This document shows positions 17,185 to 24,202 of a stretch of DNA of 41,706 nucleotides, one piece after another. The position numbers were made by a program, and so were the translations under genes. The stretch is taken from contig NCHB01000012.1 in the NCBI GenBank assembly GCA_002281755.1, positions 1 to 41,706 on the forward strand, given 5' to 3'. The stretch is from Sulfurovum sp. 16-42-52 (GTDB lineage Bacteria; Campylobacterota; Campylobacteria; Campylobacterales; Sulfurovaceae). Each line of letters opens with the position of its first letter. Within the stretch, counting starts at the first letter, position 1. The notes beneath the pieces were generated by a model. The model was not told the DNA's origin and searched no databases. It was given only the letters and a program-made list of their open reading frames with translations.

Positions 17185-17349
17185 CTACTTGTAAGTGTGC
17201 GGAACGAGTCTGTTATCCTGTCCTAAATTTTCTCTAAATTCCAACTCTCTTGGATCAGATCGCATCACGTGCAAAAACATATAGACATACCCCCCCACGA
17301 CTGTAACCAGTGCAAACAGACAAAAAGGTATCACGATTAAAAGTTCCAT
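17185..17349 (-). CDS. Small single-span membrane protein upstream of nhaA (54 aa)
   Basis: A short reading frame of 54 codons. The protein begins MELLIVIPFCLFALVTVVGG, forms one membrane helix to about residue 27, and ends in a charged tail containing RSDPRELEFRENLGQDN. It has an excellent GGGGG ribosome-binding site 4 bases before the ATG, a TACAAT -10 box at 17376-17381, and a stop only four bases before the nhaA start. It vaguely recalls small oxidase-assembly proteins such as CcoS, but the match is too weak to name. Given its place, an accessory subunit or regulator of NhaA is possible (inference). Confidence 0.65.
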   Translation of the reverse strand: MELLIVIPFCLFALVTVVGGYVYMFLHVMRSDPRELEFRENLGQDNRLVPHTYK

Positions 17350-17375
17350 ATTTCCCCCAAAAACAGTATTTCTTT

Positions 17376-17381
17376 ATTGTA
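17376..17381 (-). promoter_or_regulatory. Probable -10 element for the small ORF-nhaA operon
   Basis: TACAAT on the minus strand, about 27 bases before the small gene's ATG, in a 49-base gap after the thioredoxin gene that holds no terminator. No -35 match is visible, as is common in Campylobacterota promoters. Read-through from the upstream stress block remains possible. Confidence 0.4.
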
Positions 17382-17398
17382 GCAAAAACTTTACAAAC

Positions 17399-18217
17399 CT
17401 ACTTGAATAGTTGCAAAAATTCATCACGGCTGCTATAGCCGACAAACTCTTTTTCTATGCTCTCGTCCGTGCTTGAAACAATGTAGAGTATGGGCGTGAA
17501 GCGTGATTTGGCAAACTGTTTGGGAAAAGAGTCTGCATCAATATTGAGCATCACTGGGATAAATTTTGCCTTTATTTTTGTATCAATATCGGTTTGGGAC
17601 AAAACGCGATTTTCCAATTTTCTACACCAAGGACAGTAGGAAGTCGTCATAAAGAGCATCAGAGCTTTGCCCTCTTTTTTAGCTTTACTACGTGCTGCAT
17701 TGTAGTCTGTAAAATACCCCATTTTTGTTGCAAAGTCCTCATGACTGAATATTTTTTGTTCTTTGGAGAGCTTTTGGTTGTCTTCTTGATACTGCAGTTT
17801 AAACGCCTCCAGCATCTCTTCAGTGGCATCAGCGAGCTGATCTTCCACATCTTCCTCGTCTTTAAAGTCCGGCGCCAGTAATCTGGTATCTTTATAGGTC
17901 AAGGCAAACACCGCCTGCTTGCCATCTTTTCTGTGCACATACTCACCCAGCTCTAAGTCCACTCTTATGCCCACTGTCTCACCGACAGATATATCTGAGA
18001 TCACAAAGACCAGCACACGGGAAGGATGCCCTGAGGTATCGATACCCAACTCTTTAGAGACACCTTGCATCAGCAGCTTAATCTCTTCACTGTAGGCTTG
18101 TGTCTTAGATGACATATTGGCTACGATGGGATCGTAAGAGTTTACATCTGTGAGCACATAAAAACTTTGTGCCTGTAGGCTGAGTGAGGTAAAAAATGTA
18201 AGTAGTAAGAGTCTCAT
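17399..18217 (-). CDS. Periplasmic thioredoxin-fold protein with N-terminal extension
   Basis: About 272 residues. A signal peptide (MRLLLLTFFTSLSLQAQ) directs it to the periplasm. Residues about 20-150 form an unrecognised domain rich in acidic residues. The last 110 residues are a thioredoxin domain with the active site TTSYCPWCRKLENRV and the cis-proline context SRFTPILYIV. The CPWC centre resembles SoxW/DUF255-type reductases that keep periplasmic thiols reduced. The ATG at 18217 (AAGGA 9 bases upstream) is preferred to an in-frame ATG at 18289 that would lie inside the methyltransferase gene. It follows that gene by four bases. Confidence 0.78.
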   Translation of the reverse strand: MRLLLLTFFTSLSLQAQSFYVLTDVNSYDPIVANMSSKTQAYSEEIKLLMQGVSKELGIDTSGHPSRVLVFVISDISVGETVGIRVDLELGEYVHRKDGKQAVFALTYKDTRLLAPDFKDEEDVEDQLADATEEMLEAFKLQYQEDNQKLSKEQKIFSHEDFATKMGYFTDYNAARSKAKKEGKALMLFMTTSYCPWCRKLENRVLSQTDIDTKIKAKFIPVMLNIDADSFPKQFAKSRFTPILYIVSSTDESIEKEFVGYSSRDEFLQLFK

Positions 18218-18221
18218 GGGA

Positions 18222-18833
18222 TTATTCCTTTGTGTAGAGGTTGCAAAATTTCGTGCCTGAAATCTTCGATGTTTCTCTGTGCAGTTCACAGCTTAGCTGA
18301 GTGAGTCCAAACGCCTTGAACCACTCCAGCTCATGATCTTCAAGTGGCCATGGTGGTCCTTTGAACACCGCTTCTTTTTTGTGTGCCACAAGGAGCAGAT
18401 GGGCTTTAGGCGCAAGAGTGTCAGCGATGGCTTTGATCATTTTTTCTCGAAACGCTACGGGCAACGACTGTATCGTGAGCGCCTCAAATACAAAGTCAAA
18501 ATAGCCCAGATAACACTCTGGCATATCAAAGATATCTTGTTTCTCAAAAACGACTTTAGACTCTGCAAATCGCTCTTTGGCTACATCCAAAGCAGTCTGG
18601 GAGATATCAATCGCCGTTACCTCGTACCCTGCGGCCTCAAGTGCTACCGCATCATCACCCAAACCACACCCTATGACCAATGCTTTACCATGATGATGTT
18701 CAGTTTTGTTCAGATACGCTTCAAGCAAAGGATTGACCGCCAATCTTGCCCATGGAATGTTCTCATGCCTGTCTTTATGCTCTTTATAGAGTTCATCAAA
18801 CCATTGTGTGGCTTCTTTGTGTGACTGTTTCAT
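18222..18833 (-). CDS. SAM-dependent methyltransferase (thiopurine methyltransferase-like)
   Basis: A 203-residue class I methyltransferase. Motif I is ALVIGCGLGDDAVALEAAG (about 51-69), followed by the acidic strand EVTAIDIS (about 71-78) and VVFEKQDIFD. The N-terminal WFDELYKEH and the lack of other domains fit the TPMT/TehB-like group that methylates small thiols, selenium or tellurium compounds. The true substrate is unknown. It starts 11 bases after the NssR-like regulator gene and is followed four bases later by the thioredoxin gene, so a role in thiol or electrophile detoxification is a reasonable inference. Confidence 0.8.
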   Translation of the reverse strand: MKQSHKEATQWFDELYKEHKDRHENIPWARLAVNPLLEAYLNKTEHHHGKALVIGCGLGDDAVALEAAGYEVTAIDISQTALDVAKERFAESKVVFEKQDIFDMPECYLGYFDFVFEALTIQSLPVAFREKMIKAIADTLAPKAHLLLVAHKKEAVFKGPPWPLEDHELEWFKAFGLTQLSCELHRETSKISGTKFCNLYTKE

Positions 18834-18844
18834 CTTGCTTTCCT

Positions 18845-19471
18845 TTAAGCTATCTTATAGCCCGTGCTTACTTTTATGAGCTTCTTGTCTTTGACCAGTT
18901 TTCGAATGTTTCGAGAGAAAGTCTCAGCTGTCATACCCAGTACCGAAGCGATTTCATATTGTTTAAGATCAAGACTGAGTTGTGGGTTTTTACTGTAAAA
19001 GTGCAGTATTTTGTCTATGGATTTTGATGCGATGTTGAAGTGTATGTTTTGCTGTAAAAGTTCTATTTTTGTTAGCAATGACTGCATAATGGCATACGAG
19101 ATACCCGGATGCATCATAAAAAGTTTCTCAAACGCTTCCAAATCGATTTTAATGAGTCTTCCCTCAGTCACAAAGCGCGCAGAAGAAGGCAAAGGGCTAT
19201 GTCTGAGCGTGGCAGGTTCAGCGATGAGCTCGTGACGCTTAAAGTAGTTGATGACGATCTCATTGCCTTTATCATCGTGCTTAAAGACACTCACCACACC
19301 CTCAATCAAGAGCATCAACGCTTTACTCGTATCACCGACAGTGAAGAGTGTTTCACCCTCTTGGTAGTGATGCAGGTGTGAGATGCCTTCTAGTGAAGTG
19401 AACTCCTCATCATTAAGTGAGGCAAACAGACTCGTCTCTTGTAGTTGTTGCTTGATGGATGCCTTATTCAT
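18845..19471 (-). CDS. Crp/Fnr-family regulator, NssR-like
   Basis: A 208-residue regulator. It has a cyclic-nucleotide-binding-like beta roll (about 15-110), a long dimerisation helix (about 125-150) and a winged helix. The recognition helix contains TAETFSRNIRKL, with E183, S186 and R187 forming the ExxSR pattern of Fnr-type readers of TTGA half-sites. There is no cysteine anywhere, so it cannot hold an iron-sulfur cluster as Fnr does. That matches NssR of Campylobacter jejuni, which controls the nitrosative-stress globins. The globin gene directly upstream carries a fitting box. No ribosome-binding site precedes the ATG, and a TATAAT lies 6 bases upstream, hinting at a leaderless transcript. 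Confidence 0.8.
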   Translation of the reverse strand: MNKASIKQQLQETSLFASLNDEEFTSLEGISHLHHYQEGETLFTVGDTSKALMLLIEGVVSVFKHDDKGNEIVINYFKRHELIAEPATLRHSPLPSSARFVTEGRLIKIDLEAFEKLFMMHPGISYAIMQSLLTKIELLQQNIHFNIASKSIDKILHFYSKNPQLSLDLKQYEIASVLGMTAETFSRNIRKLVKDKKLIKVSTGYKIA

Positions 19472-19520
19472 GGCATGATTATAGCAGAGCTACTTTATAA
19501 AAGAATGAACCTAAAACTGC

Positions 19521-19943
19521 TTAGCGTTCTGCGTAAAGCTCTTTTTCTCTTGCTATCAAGACATTAGCCAAAAAGCCATACGCCTCTTGCCAAGCTGCCA
19601 TGACTTCATCACTTGCGCCATCACCCAATACAGACTTAATCGCTTGCAGCAATGCATCCCCTACCATCGGGTAATGCTCAGGCAAAACATGTGTTTTGAC
19701 ATGCACAGAAGCCATCTTCTCGATGCCTTTACCTAGATTTTCCAGCTGATCGATATTTGCTGCATACGCATACACCGCGTTGGCAAGTTTTTTATGCTGA
19801 TCGGCTGAAGCGTCTTTAAAAAGCTCTTGTGTCTGCGGATACTTTTCAAAAAGCACCTTGTACATCGCTGTGGTGATGGCTTCACCGTGTTGTTTGAGTA
19901 TCGGAGCGGTTGCTTTGATGATTGCTTTTGTTTCGTTGTTCAT
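19521..19943 (-). CDS. cgb: Single-domain globin, Cgb/Vgb type (nitric oxide detoxification)
   Basis: A 140-residue three-over-three globin with no reductase domain. Key residues are Y28 (B10), probable Q49 (E7), and the proximal histidine H81, seven residues before the PEHYPMVG motif shared with flavohemoglobins and Campylobacter Cgb. In that relative it oxidises nitric oxide to nitrate. The start has an AAAGGAT site. The promoter shows a Fnr-type palindrome (19999-20012) placed for activation, and an NssR-like regulator follows 49 bases downstream, which supports a nitrosative-stress role. Confidence 0.9.
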   Translation of the reverse strand: MNNETKAIIKATAPILKQHGEAITTAMYKVLFEKYPQTQELFKDASADQHKKLANAVYAYAANIDQLENLGKGIEKMASVHVKTHVLPEHYPMVGDALLQAIKSVLGDGASDEVMAAWQEAYGFLANVLIAREKELYAER

Positions 19944-19970
19944 AGACTATCCTTTAGTGTGAGATAGCGC

Positions 19971-20012
19971 ACTATAACCAAGAAAATTGGGTGCACACTT
20001 GACAATTATCAA
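19971..20012 (-). promoter_or_regulatory. Globin promoter with Fnr/NssR-type operator at about -41.5
   Basis: The + strand reads TTGAC-AATT-ATCAA at 19999-20012, one mismatch from the symmetric Fnr box TTGAT-N4-ATCAA. On the minus strand a TATAGT -10 lies at 19976-19971, giving a start of transcription near 19964. The box centre (20005.5) is then about 41.5 bases upstream, the classic class II activator position. A second inverted repeat, TAGTGTG-N6-CGCACTA (19955-19974, one mismatched pair), covers the -10 and start. The Fnr-type box overlaps the stop codon of ogt at 20009-20011. Confidence 0.65.
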
Positions 20013-20518
20013 TTCTCGTGTGTCTCCAAATCCAAGAGCATCTTCTTTGCCTCCAACCCACCCGCATAACCCGTTAGTGTGCCGTTTGAGCCTATGATGC
20101 GGTGACAGGGTATAAACAATGACAGTGCATTGGCACCCACAGCAGAGGCTACAGCTCTCACTGCTTTTTCATTGCCTATGGCTTTTGCCAAAGATACATA
20201 CGAAGCGGTATCTCCATAAGAAATGTCACCCAAAGCATCCCATACCTGCTTTTGAAACACCGTTCCTACGCACAAATAAGGCAGGTCAAAGTGTTGAAGT
20301 TCACCCCTAAAGTACAACTCAAGTTGCTCTTTGGCTTTCTGCGTGACAACACTTTTTTGCTCCACATAAGTCGAATGAAGCCCTCTTTGGAGTCTTGCAT
20401 CTACACTAGAACGCGCTTTTCTGTCTCTCCAGTCAGCCAAACAAAGCCTCTCTTCATAACTTCCCAAGATAAGCTCACCTGCTGGGCTTGTGTAGTAGTC
20501 TACGGCTATCATGGACAT
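20009..20518 (-). CDS. ogt: O6-alkylguanine-DNA alkyltransferase
   Basis: A 169-residue suicide repair enzyme that moves alkyl groups from O6 of guanine to its own cysteine. The active site FIPCHRIIGSNG carries the acceptor C138. The helix-turn-helix region with VRAVASAVGANAL precedes it, and the asparagine-hinge equivalent is intact. There is no Ada-type N-terminal domain, so it is the Ogt/MGMT form. The start overlaps the MmcQ/YjbR gene by 10 bases, and the end overlaps the globin operator, placing it in a run of alkylation-repair genes read into the nitric oxide genes. Confidence 0.93.
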   Translation of the reverse strand: MSMIAVDYYTSPAGELILGSYEERLCLADWRDRKARSSVDARLQRGLHSTYVEQKSVVTQKAKEQLELYFRGELQHFDLPYLCVGTVFQKQVWDALGDISYGDTASYVSLAKAIGNEKAVRAVASAVGANALSLFIPCHRIIGSNGTLTGYAGGLEAKKMLLDLETHEN

Positions 20519-20871
20519 CCTTGCAGTAAATGTGCTTTTTGTTTTTTCGTCAAACTAGAAAATACCAATTCATACGAGTGGTCTATGAGTTCTTTAATGG
20601 TCTCCTCATCCACATCACTATCTTCTACGCTAACCGTATTCCAATGCTTTTTGTTCATATGATACCCCGATACAACACCCTCATACAACGAACGCAACTC
20701 CAACGCATACAGCGGGTCACACTTAAGATTGACGCGAACAGGATGCTCTTCTGAAGTCAAAGCAAACATCTTATCTCCCACGCGATACACCCTAGTCGTC
20801 TCATCAAAAGGGTAATCAAACGAAGCACCTTCTTTTGAAAGCAAATAGGTATTGAGTTCTTCAAAATTCAT
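20509..20871 (-). CDS. MmcQ/YjbR-family protein
   Basis: A 120-residue protein with the CyaY-like double-wing fold of the MmcQ/YjbR family. Family marks include FDYPFDETTRVYRVGDKMFAL (residues 18-38, partly) and YHMNKKHWNTVSVE, with a conserved histidine and tryptophan. No biochemical role is established for the family, although DNA-binding has been proposed. It lies between an AlkC-like glycosylase and ogt and overlaps ogt by 10 bases, so an accessory role in alkylation repair is a context-based guess. Confidence 0.85.
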   Translation of the reverse strand: MNFEELNTYLLSKEGASFDYPFDETTRVYRVGDKMFALTSEEHPVRVNLKCDPLYALELRSLYEGVVSGYHMNKKHWNTVSVEDSDVDEETIKELIDHSYELVFSSLTKKQKAHLLQGCP

Positions 20872-20886
20872 TGTTTTCCTTTCAGT

Positions 20887-22014
20887 TTACAGACTTAATT
20901 CAAAACACTTCACACCACAAGACTTTCCATTGATTTGAAGTTCTACTTTGTGTTCGCCACCGTAAAGGGTACGTGTGGTCATATTGGCTTTAAAGATATG
21001 TATTTTGTGGAGTGTAAGCACTTCGTCTTTTTTGACGGTGACTTTTTTGAGCTTATGGACTTTGGAACTTGGTGTACCTGATTTGGTTTGATAATGCACG
21101 ATGTAGTCAATCATCAAAGCAAGCGCTTCTTTCGCTTCGATACGCACACTAAACCCAAGTGATTCACCCACGCAAACCCTGTCATGATGCAGCACAAACT
21201 CACTCACTTCAAAAGAGGCTTGGCTCTTGTAACCAAGCAATGCCAAAGCATCCTCATCTCCTTGTTTTACCAGCGTTCGCAAAGCGTGTCGCATGATGTA
21301 GTCCATCTCTTTAGGGTTCTGTTTTCCTGAAGCCTTCCATCGCTTGAGTGTTTCTATCACCACTGTGGGATCTATCTTGGAGAGGTCGTTGAGATGGTTG
21401 GCAACAGAACGGGTCACAAAACGGGTTTTGTCAGTAAAAAGCACCTCAAGTACACCCAAAGCACTCGTGTATTTGAGTGTTATCTTCTTACCCCAAGGCA
21501 ATTTTGGTCTCAAACCCTCTGAAGCCAGTCTTCGTTCATGGTAGTGCGGTGAACGAGCACAAGCCTCTAACATCTTCAGTGTTTCATCAGGAAAGACATT
21601 AATGAAATCGCGTATAGCATACTCAACCGAAAAACGTTTGGTTACCTCTCTGAGTGCCCCCAGCGAAACATCGACATAACTTTCACAACATCCATGATAA
21701 GCAATAAACTCCCCATACGGCGCATAGATAAAATCCCCAAAATCATCATCGGTTTTACTGCTATCTAGTTCCTGCGGGAGTGAAGCCAAAAGTAACTTTG
21801 TTGCGTGTTCAAAATCGTCAGGTAGATACACACTCAGCATATCGCGTATATGATAAATGCGCTCTTTTAGCTCCAGTTCGCCAAAGCGTGAGAGCACTGC
21901 TTCTTCAAACATTTCCTGCTTAAACTCCTCAAACACAGCCTTTATCTCAGTCGCTATCTTGTGTACTTTTGAGGCCGAAAATAGCGTGTCCTTGAGCAGT
22001 ATTTTTTCTTTCAT
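20887..22014 (-). CDS. AlkC/AlkD-like DNA alkylation repair glycosylase
   Basis: A 375-residue protein. Residues about 1-250 form HEAT-like helical repeats of the AlkC/AlkD superfamily, which remove 3-methyladenine and other N-alkyl bases without base flipping. Diagnostic stretches are SPHYHERRLASEGLRPKLPW (about 156-175) and TRFVTRSVANHLNDLSKIDP (about 197-216). The last 110 residues look like a beta-sandwich, matching the Ig-like C-terminal domain of AlkC proteins, so AlkC is more likely than AlkD. It is the first gene of the run AlkC-YjbR-Ogt. A TATAAT lies at 22042-22047 on its strand. Confidence 0.85.
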   Translation of the reverse strand: MKEKILLKDTLFSASKVHKIATEIKAVFEEFKQEMFEEAVLSRFGELELKERIYHIRDMLSVYLPDDFEHATKLLLASLPQELDSSKTDDDFGDFIYAPYGEFIAYHGCCESYVDVSLGALREVTKRFSVEYAIRDFINVFPDETLKMLEACARSPHYHERRLASEGLRPKLPWGKKITLKYTSALGVLEVLFTDKTRFVTRSVANHLNDLSKIDPTVVIETLKRWKASGKQNPKEMDYIMRHALRTLVKQGDEDALALLGYKSQASFEVSEFVLHHDRVCVGESLGFSVRIEAKEALALMIDYIVHYQTKSGTPSSKVHKLKKVTVKKDEVLTLHKIHIFKANMTTRTLYGGEHKVELQINGKSCGVKCFELSL

Positions 22015-22115
22015 ATTTTTCCTTGAGGCTTCAGTTGGCTCATTATAGCAATAAGATGGTGGATAAACGCTAAGGTGTCAACAACGAGTAGCTTAGCATC
22101 TCTCACTCCAAACCT

Positions 22116-22144
22116 TTGACAATTGTATATAAATAATATATAAT
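22116..22144 (+). promoter_or_regulatory. Consensus promoter of the RHH/RelE toxin-antitoxin operon
   Basis: TTGACA (22116-22121), a 17-base spacer and TATAAT (22139-22144): a perfect sigma70 promoter. The spacer and -10 are pure A/T repeats around TATATA-N5-TATATA (22126-22142), a possible site for the ribbon-helix-helix antitoxin. Transcription should start near 22151, with an AAAGGAT ribosome-binding site just before the ATG at 22170. Confidence 0.75.
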
Positions 22145-22169
22145 ATTGAAAAACACACAAAGGATAAGT

Positions 22170-22448
22170 ATGCATACATTATCTCAATTGGAAAAACAAC
22201 AAGTGGGTTTAAGGCTTCCAAAATATTTAATTGATGAGATTGATACATTTACAAAACAGTTTTCACTTAACAGAACAGATATCATCACAGAAGCAGTCAA
22301 AGCGTATGTCAATGAGCAAAAAGCAAAGATGTTTTATGATAATTTTGATGACGCATGCAAAGAGCTTAAAACACTCACAGATGGAACACAAAAAAGAGAT
22401 TCCATGCAAACACTTGATGAACTCATAAATGAACTTGAAGATTATTAG
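22170..22448 (+). CDS. Ribbon-helix-helix antitoxin
   Basis: A 92-residue protein. The N-terminal 50 residues read as a ribbon-helix-helix DNA-binding fold: strand QVGLRLPKYLIDEIDTF, then helices with SLNRTDIITEAVKAYV. The acidic C-terminal half (FDDACKEL, then TLDELINELEDY) would wrap the toxin. An in-frame ATG at 22146 exists, but the one at 22170 has AAAGGA 5 bases upstream and fits the predicted transcript start. The end overlaps the RelE-like toxin gene by 20 bases, a strong mark of a type II pair. Confidence 0.82.
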   Translation: MHTLSQLEKQQVGLRLPKYLIDEIDTFTKQFSLNRTDIITEAVKAYVNEQKAKMFYDNFDDACKELKTLTDGTQKRDSMQTLDELINELEDY

Positions 22449-22761
22449 TCTGGACTCTTTTGGCAGAGATGTCAAAAGACTTTATAAAAAATACAAACAG
22501 CTCTCAACAGATCTTAAAAATTTGCAAGATATTTTAAAAGAAGATCCAAAAGCAGGTATTGAACTTGGGAAAAACTGCTATAAAATACGATTGGCAAACA
22601 CATCGGTTCCGACAGGGAAAAGTGGTGGCTTTAGGGTAATTTATTATTTTTTAGATAAAGATGTGCACATTTATCTCATAGCAATGTACTCCAAAAGTGA
22701 ATTGGAAAATATCAGTGAAGAGAAGATTATCAAGATATTGACGGGTAATCATCTAATATAA
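22429..22761 (+). CDS. RelE/ParE-superfamily toxin
   Basis: A 110-residue basic protein. It has the RelE-type fold: an N-terminal helical hairpin (FGRDVKRLYKKYKQL), then strands with CYKIRLANTSVPTGKSGGFRVIYYF and DVHIYLIAMYSKSE. The GKSGGFRVIYYF stretch is typical of RelE/HigB-type mRNA interferases of the GKxGG group. The start lies within the antitoxin gene (20-base overlap). The stop is one base from the convergent mutarotase stop, so the pair is wedged tightly between two operons. Confidence 0.85.
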   Translation: MNLKIISLDSFGRDVKRLYKKYKQLSTDLKNLQDILKEDPKAGIELGKNCYKIRLANTSVPTGKSGGFRVIYYFLDKDVHIYLIAMYSKSELENISEEKIIKILTGNHLI

Positions 22762-22762
22762 T

Positions 22763-23623
22763 CTAATTTTTTACAATACCCTCTTGCACATAAACAGCCT
22801 GAAGCCTATGCACTTGAAGGGGTTGCAACACCCTCACATCTTCTAAGGCGTTGGCTGTTTCGATGCAAACGAAGGTTTTGTACCCCTCATCATTCATGTC
22901 TGCTAGTTGTTTTGACTTTTCTGTCCATGGGTTCCATACTATGGTGGAGTTTGAGCCTGTTTGTTCTATGGTCGTTTTACGGGTGTCGTCTTGTAAGATG
23001 ATCGTTTTTTCTGGGTTCATATAGACTCTGTCTATCTCTTTGTCTATGATGAGCTCACTTTTTTGAATCTCTTTAGTATTATTTAGAGTTTCATAATACA
23101 CCTTATCTTTAAACCCATAGAGCGAAACATTGTCAATGTTGCTTACCAAAAAATAGGTATGCAAGGCTGCGCCGAGTTCAAAGGGCTTGCTGTCTGTATT
23201 TTTGACCTCCAACGCCACATCCAGTCTCTCACCTACGCTAAAGTGCATCGTGGCTTCAAACTTAAACGGCCAGAGACTCAAAGTATGTGCATTGGGCGTG
23301 AGTTGCAGGCTAATGCTTGTGCTACCATCAGCCTGTTCTTCTTGACTGACAAGAGTCCATTCCTGTGTACGCCCAAAACCGTGCTGAGGCAAGGTTGCAT
23401 CATCTTTATGTTTGCCAAACCATGGAAAACACACAGGAATACCGCCTCTAATGGCTTTTCCTGACTCAAAATGTGCTTTGTCGCTACACCACAATAATGC
23501 AGGTTTTCCTTTTGCTTTGTACTCAAAGAGGTGTGCACCTTGCAGTGCTATCTTCGCATGGGCATGGGGGTTGTGTATCTCTAGGTATCTAAACCCGTTA
23601 GGAAATGTTTTAAGCTCTATCAT
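22763..23623 (-). CDS. D-hexose-6-phosphate mutarotase (YeaD-like)
   Basis: A 286-residue beta-sandwich enzyme of the aldose 1-epimerase superfamily that interconverts alpha and beta anomers of hexose 6-phosphates. Family marks are IRGGIPVCFPWFGKH (about 58-72), LPQHGFGRTQEW (about 78-89) with its histidine, and GAALHTYFLVSNI (about 147-159), followed by an acidic residue in CIETANALED near the end. It is the last gene of the gltB operon and overlaps thiE by 14 bases. Confidence 0.9.
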   Translation of the reverse strand: MIELKTFPNGFRYLEIHNPHAHAKIALQGAHLFEYKAKGKPALLWCSDKAHFESGKAIRGGIPVCFPWFGKHKDDATLPQHGFGRTQEWTLVSQEEQADGSTSISLQLTPNAHTLSLWPFKFEATMHFSVGERLDVALEVKNTDSKPFELGAALHTYFLVSNIDNVSLYGFKDKVYYETLNNTKEIQKSELIIDKEIDRVYMNPEKTIILQDDTRKTTIEQTGSNSTIVWNPWTEKSKQLADMNDEGYKTFVCIETANALEDVRVLQPLQVHRLQAVYVQEGIVKN

Positions 23624-24200
23624 CTGAGTTTCTAGTAAGCGTGCTATAGAGTCCTGAGCCTATCACCTTGTAAACAATGGGTGCCTCAAAACTGTCATCC
23701 ATTCTTACCCCGCCTATGATGGCTACAGGGTGCTTGGAGGATTTTGCAGCTAACAGTAAATTTTCACCCCCAACATTCGCTTCACTTTTGGTACTCGTAG
23801 CGCGATAAGCACCTAAACCAATGTAGTTTAGATCTAGTTCATTTGCTTCCACAATCTCTTCTTTGTTGTGTGTTGAGAGCCCTAGTAGTTTAGAGCCTAT
23901 TTTCTCTCGTATCAGACGGACTGCAACTTTAGGCTCATGGCTGTATTTGCGTATATCTTCCTGTCCTATATGGAGACCATCGACGTAGTCAATCAGCTCG
24001 ATGCTGTCATTGATGATGAGTTTTCCGGTATAGATTTTTCGTATATCAAGCAAATCGGATTTTTTTTCTTCTAGGGAGCCGTTTTTATTGCGGTATTGCA
24101 ACATAACTATATTTGGAATGGTTTTAAGATGAAGAAGGAAATCAGATAAAGAGACATCTTTAGCCAAAAGCGTCTCTTTATCTAGGAGTGCGTAAATCAT
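23610..24200 (-). CDS. thiE: Thiamin-phosphate synthase (ThiE)
   Basis: A 196-residue TIM barrel that joins HMP-PP and thiazole phosphate to give thiamin phosphate. Motifs in order are MLQYRNKNGS, KLIINDSIELIDYVDGLHIGQED, LLGLSTHNKEEI, LNYIGLGAYRATSTKSE and AIIGGV. It is shorter and more divergent than E. coli ThiE, in line with Campylobacterota versions. The gene sits in an unrelated operon two bases after accD, while the HMP genes tenA-thiD are 15 kb away. A TenI-like role is less likely, since the phosphate- and pyrimidine-binding motifs are kept. Confidence 0.85.
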   Translation of the reverse strand: MIYALLDKETLLAKDVSLSDFLLHLKTIPNIVMLQYRNKNGSLEEKKSDLLDIRKIYTGKLIINDSIELIDYVDGLHIGQEDIRKYSHEPKVAVRLIREKIGSKLLGLSTHNKEEIVEANELDLNYIGLGAYRATSTKSEANVGGENLLLAAKSSKHPVAIIGGVRMDDSFEAPIVYKVIGSGLYSTLTRNSDDRA

Positions 24201-24202
24201 GA

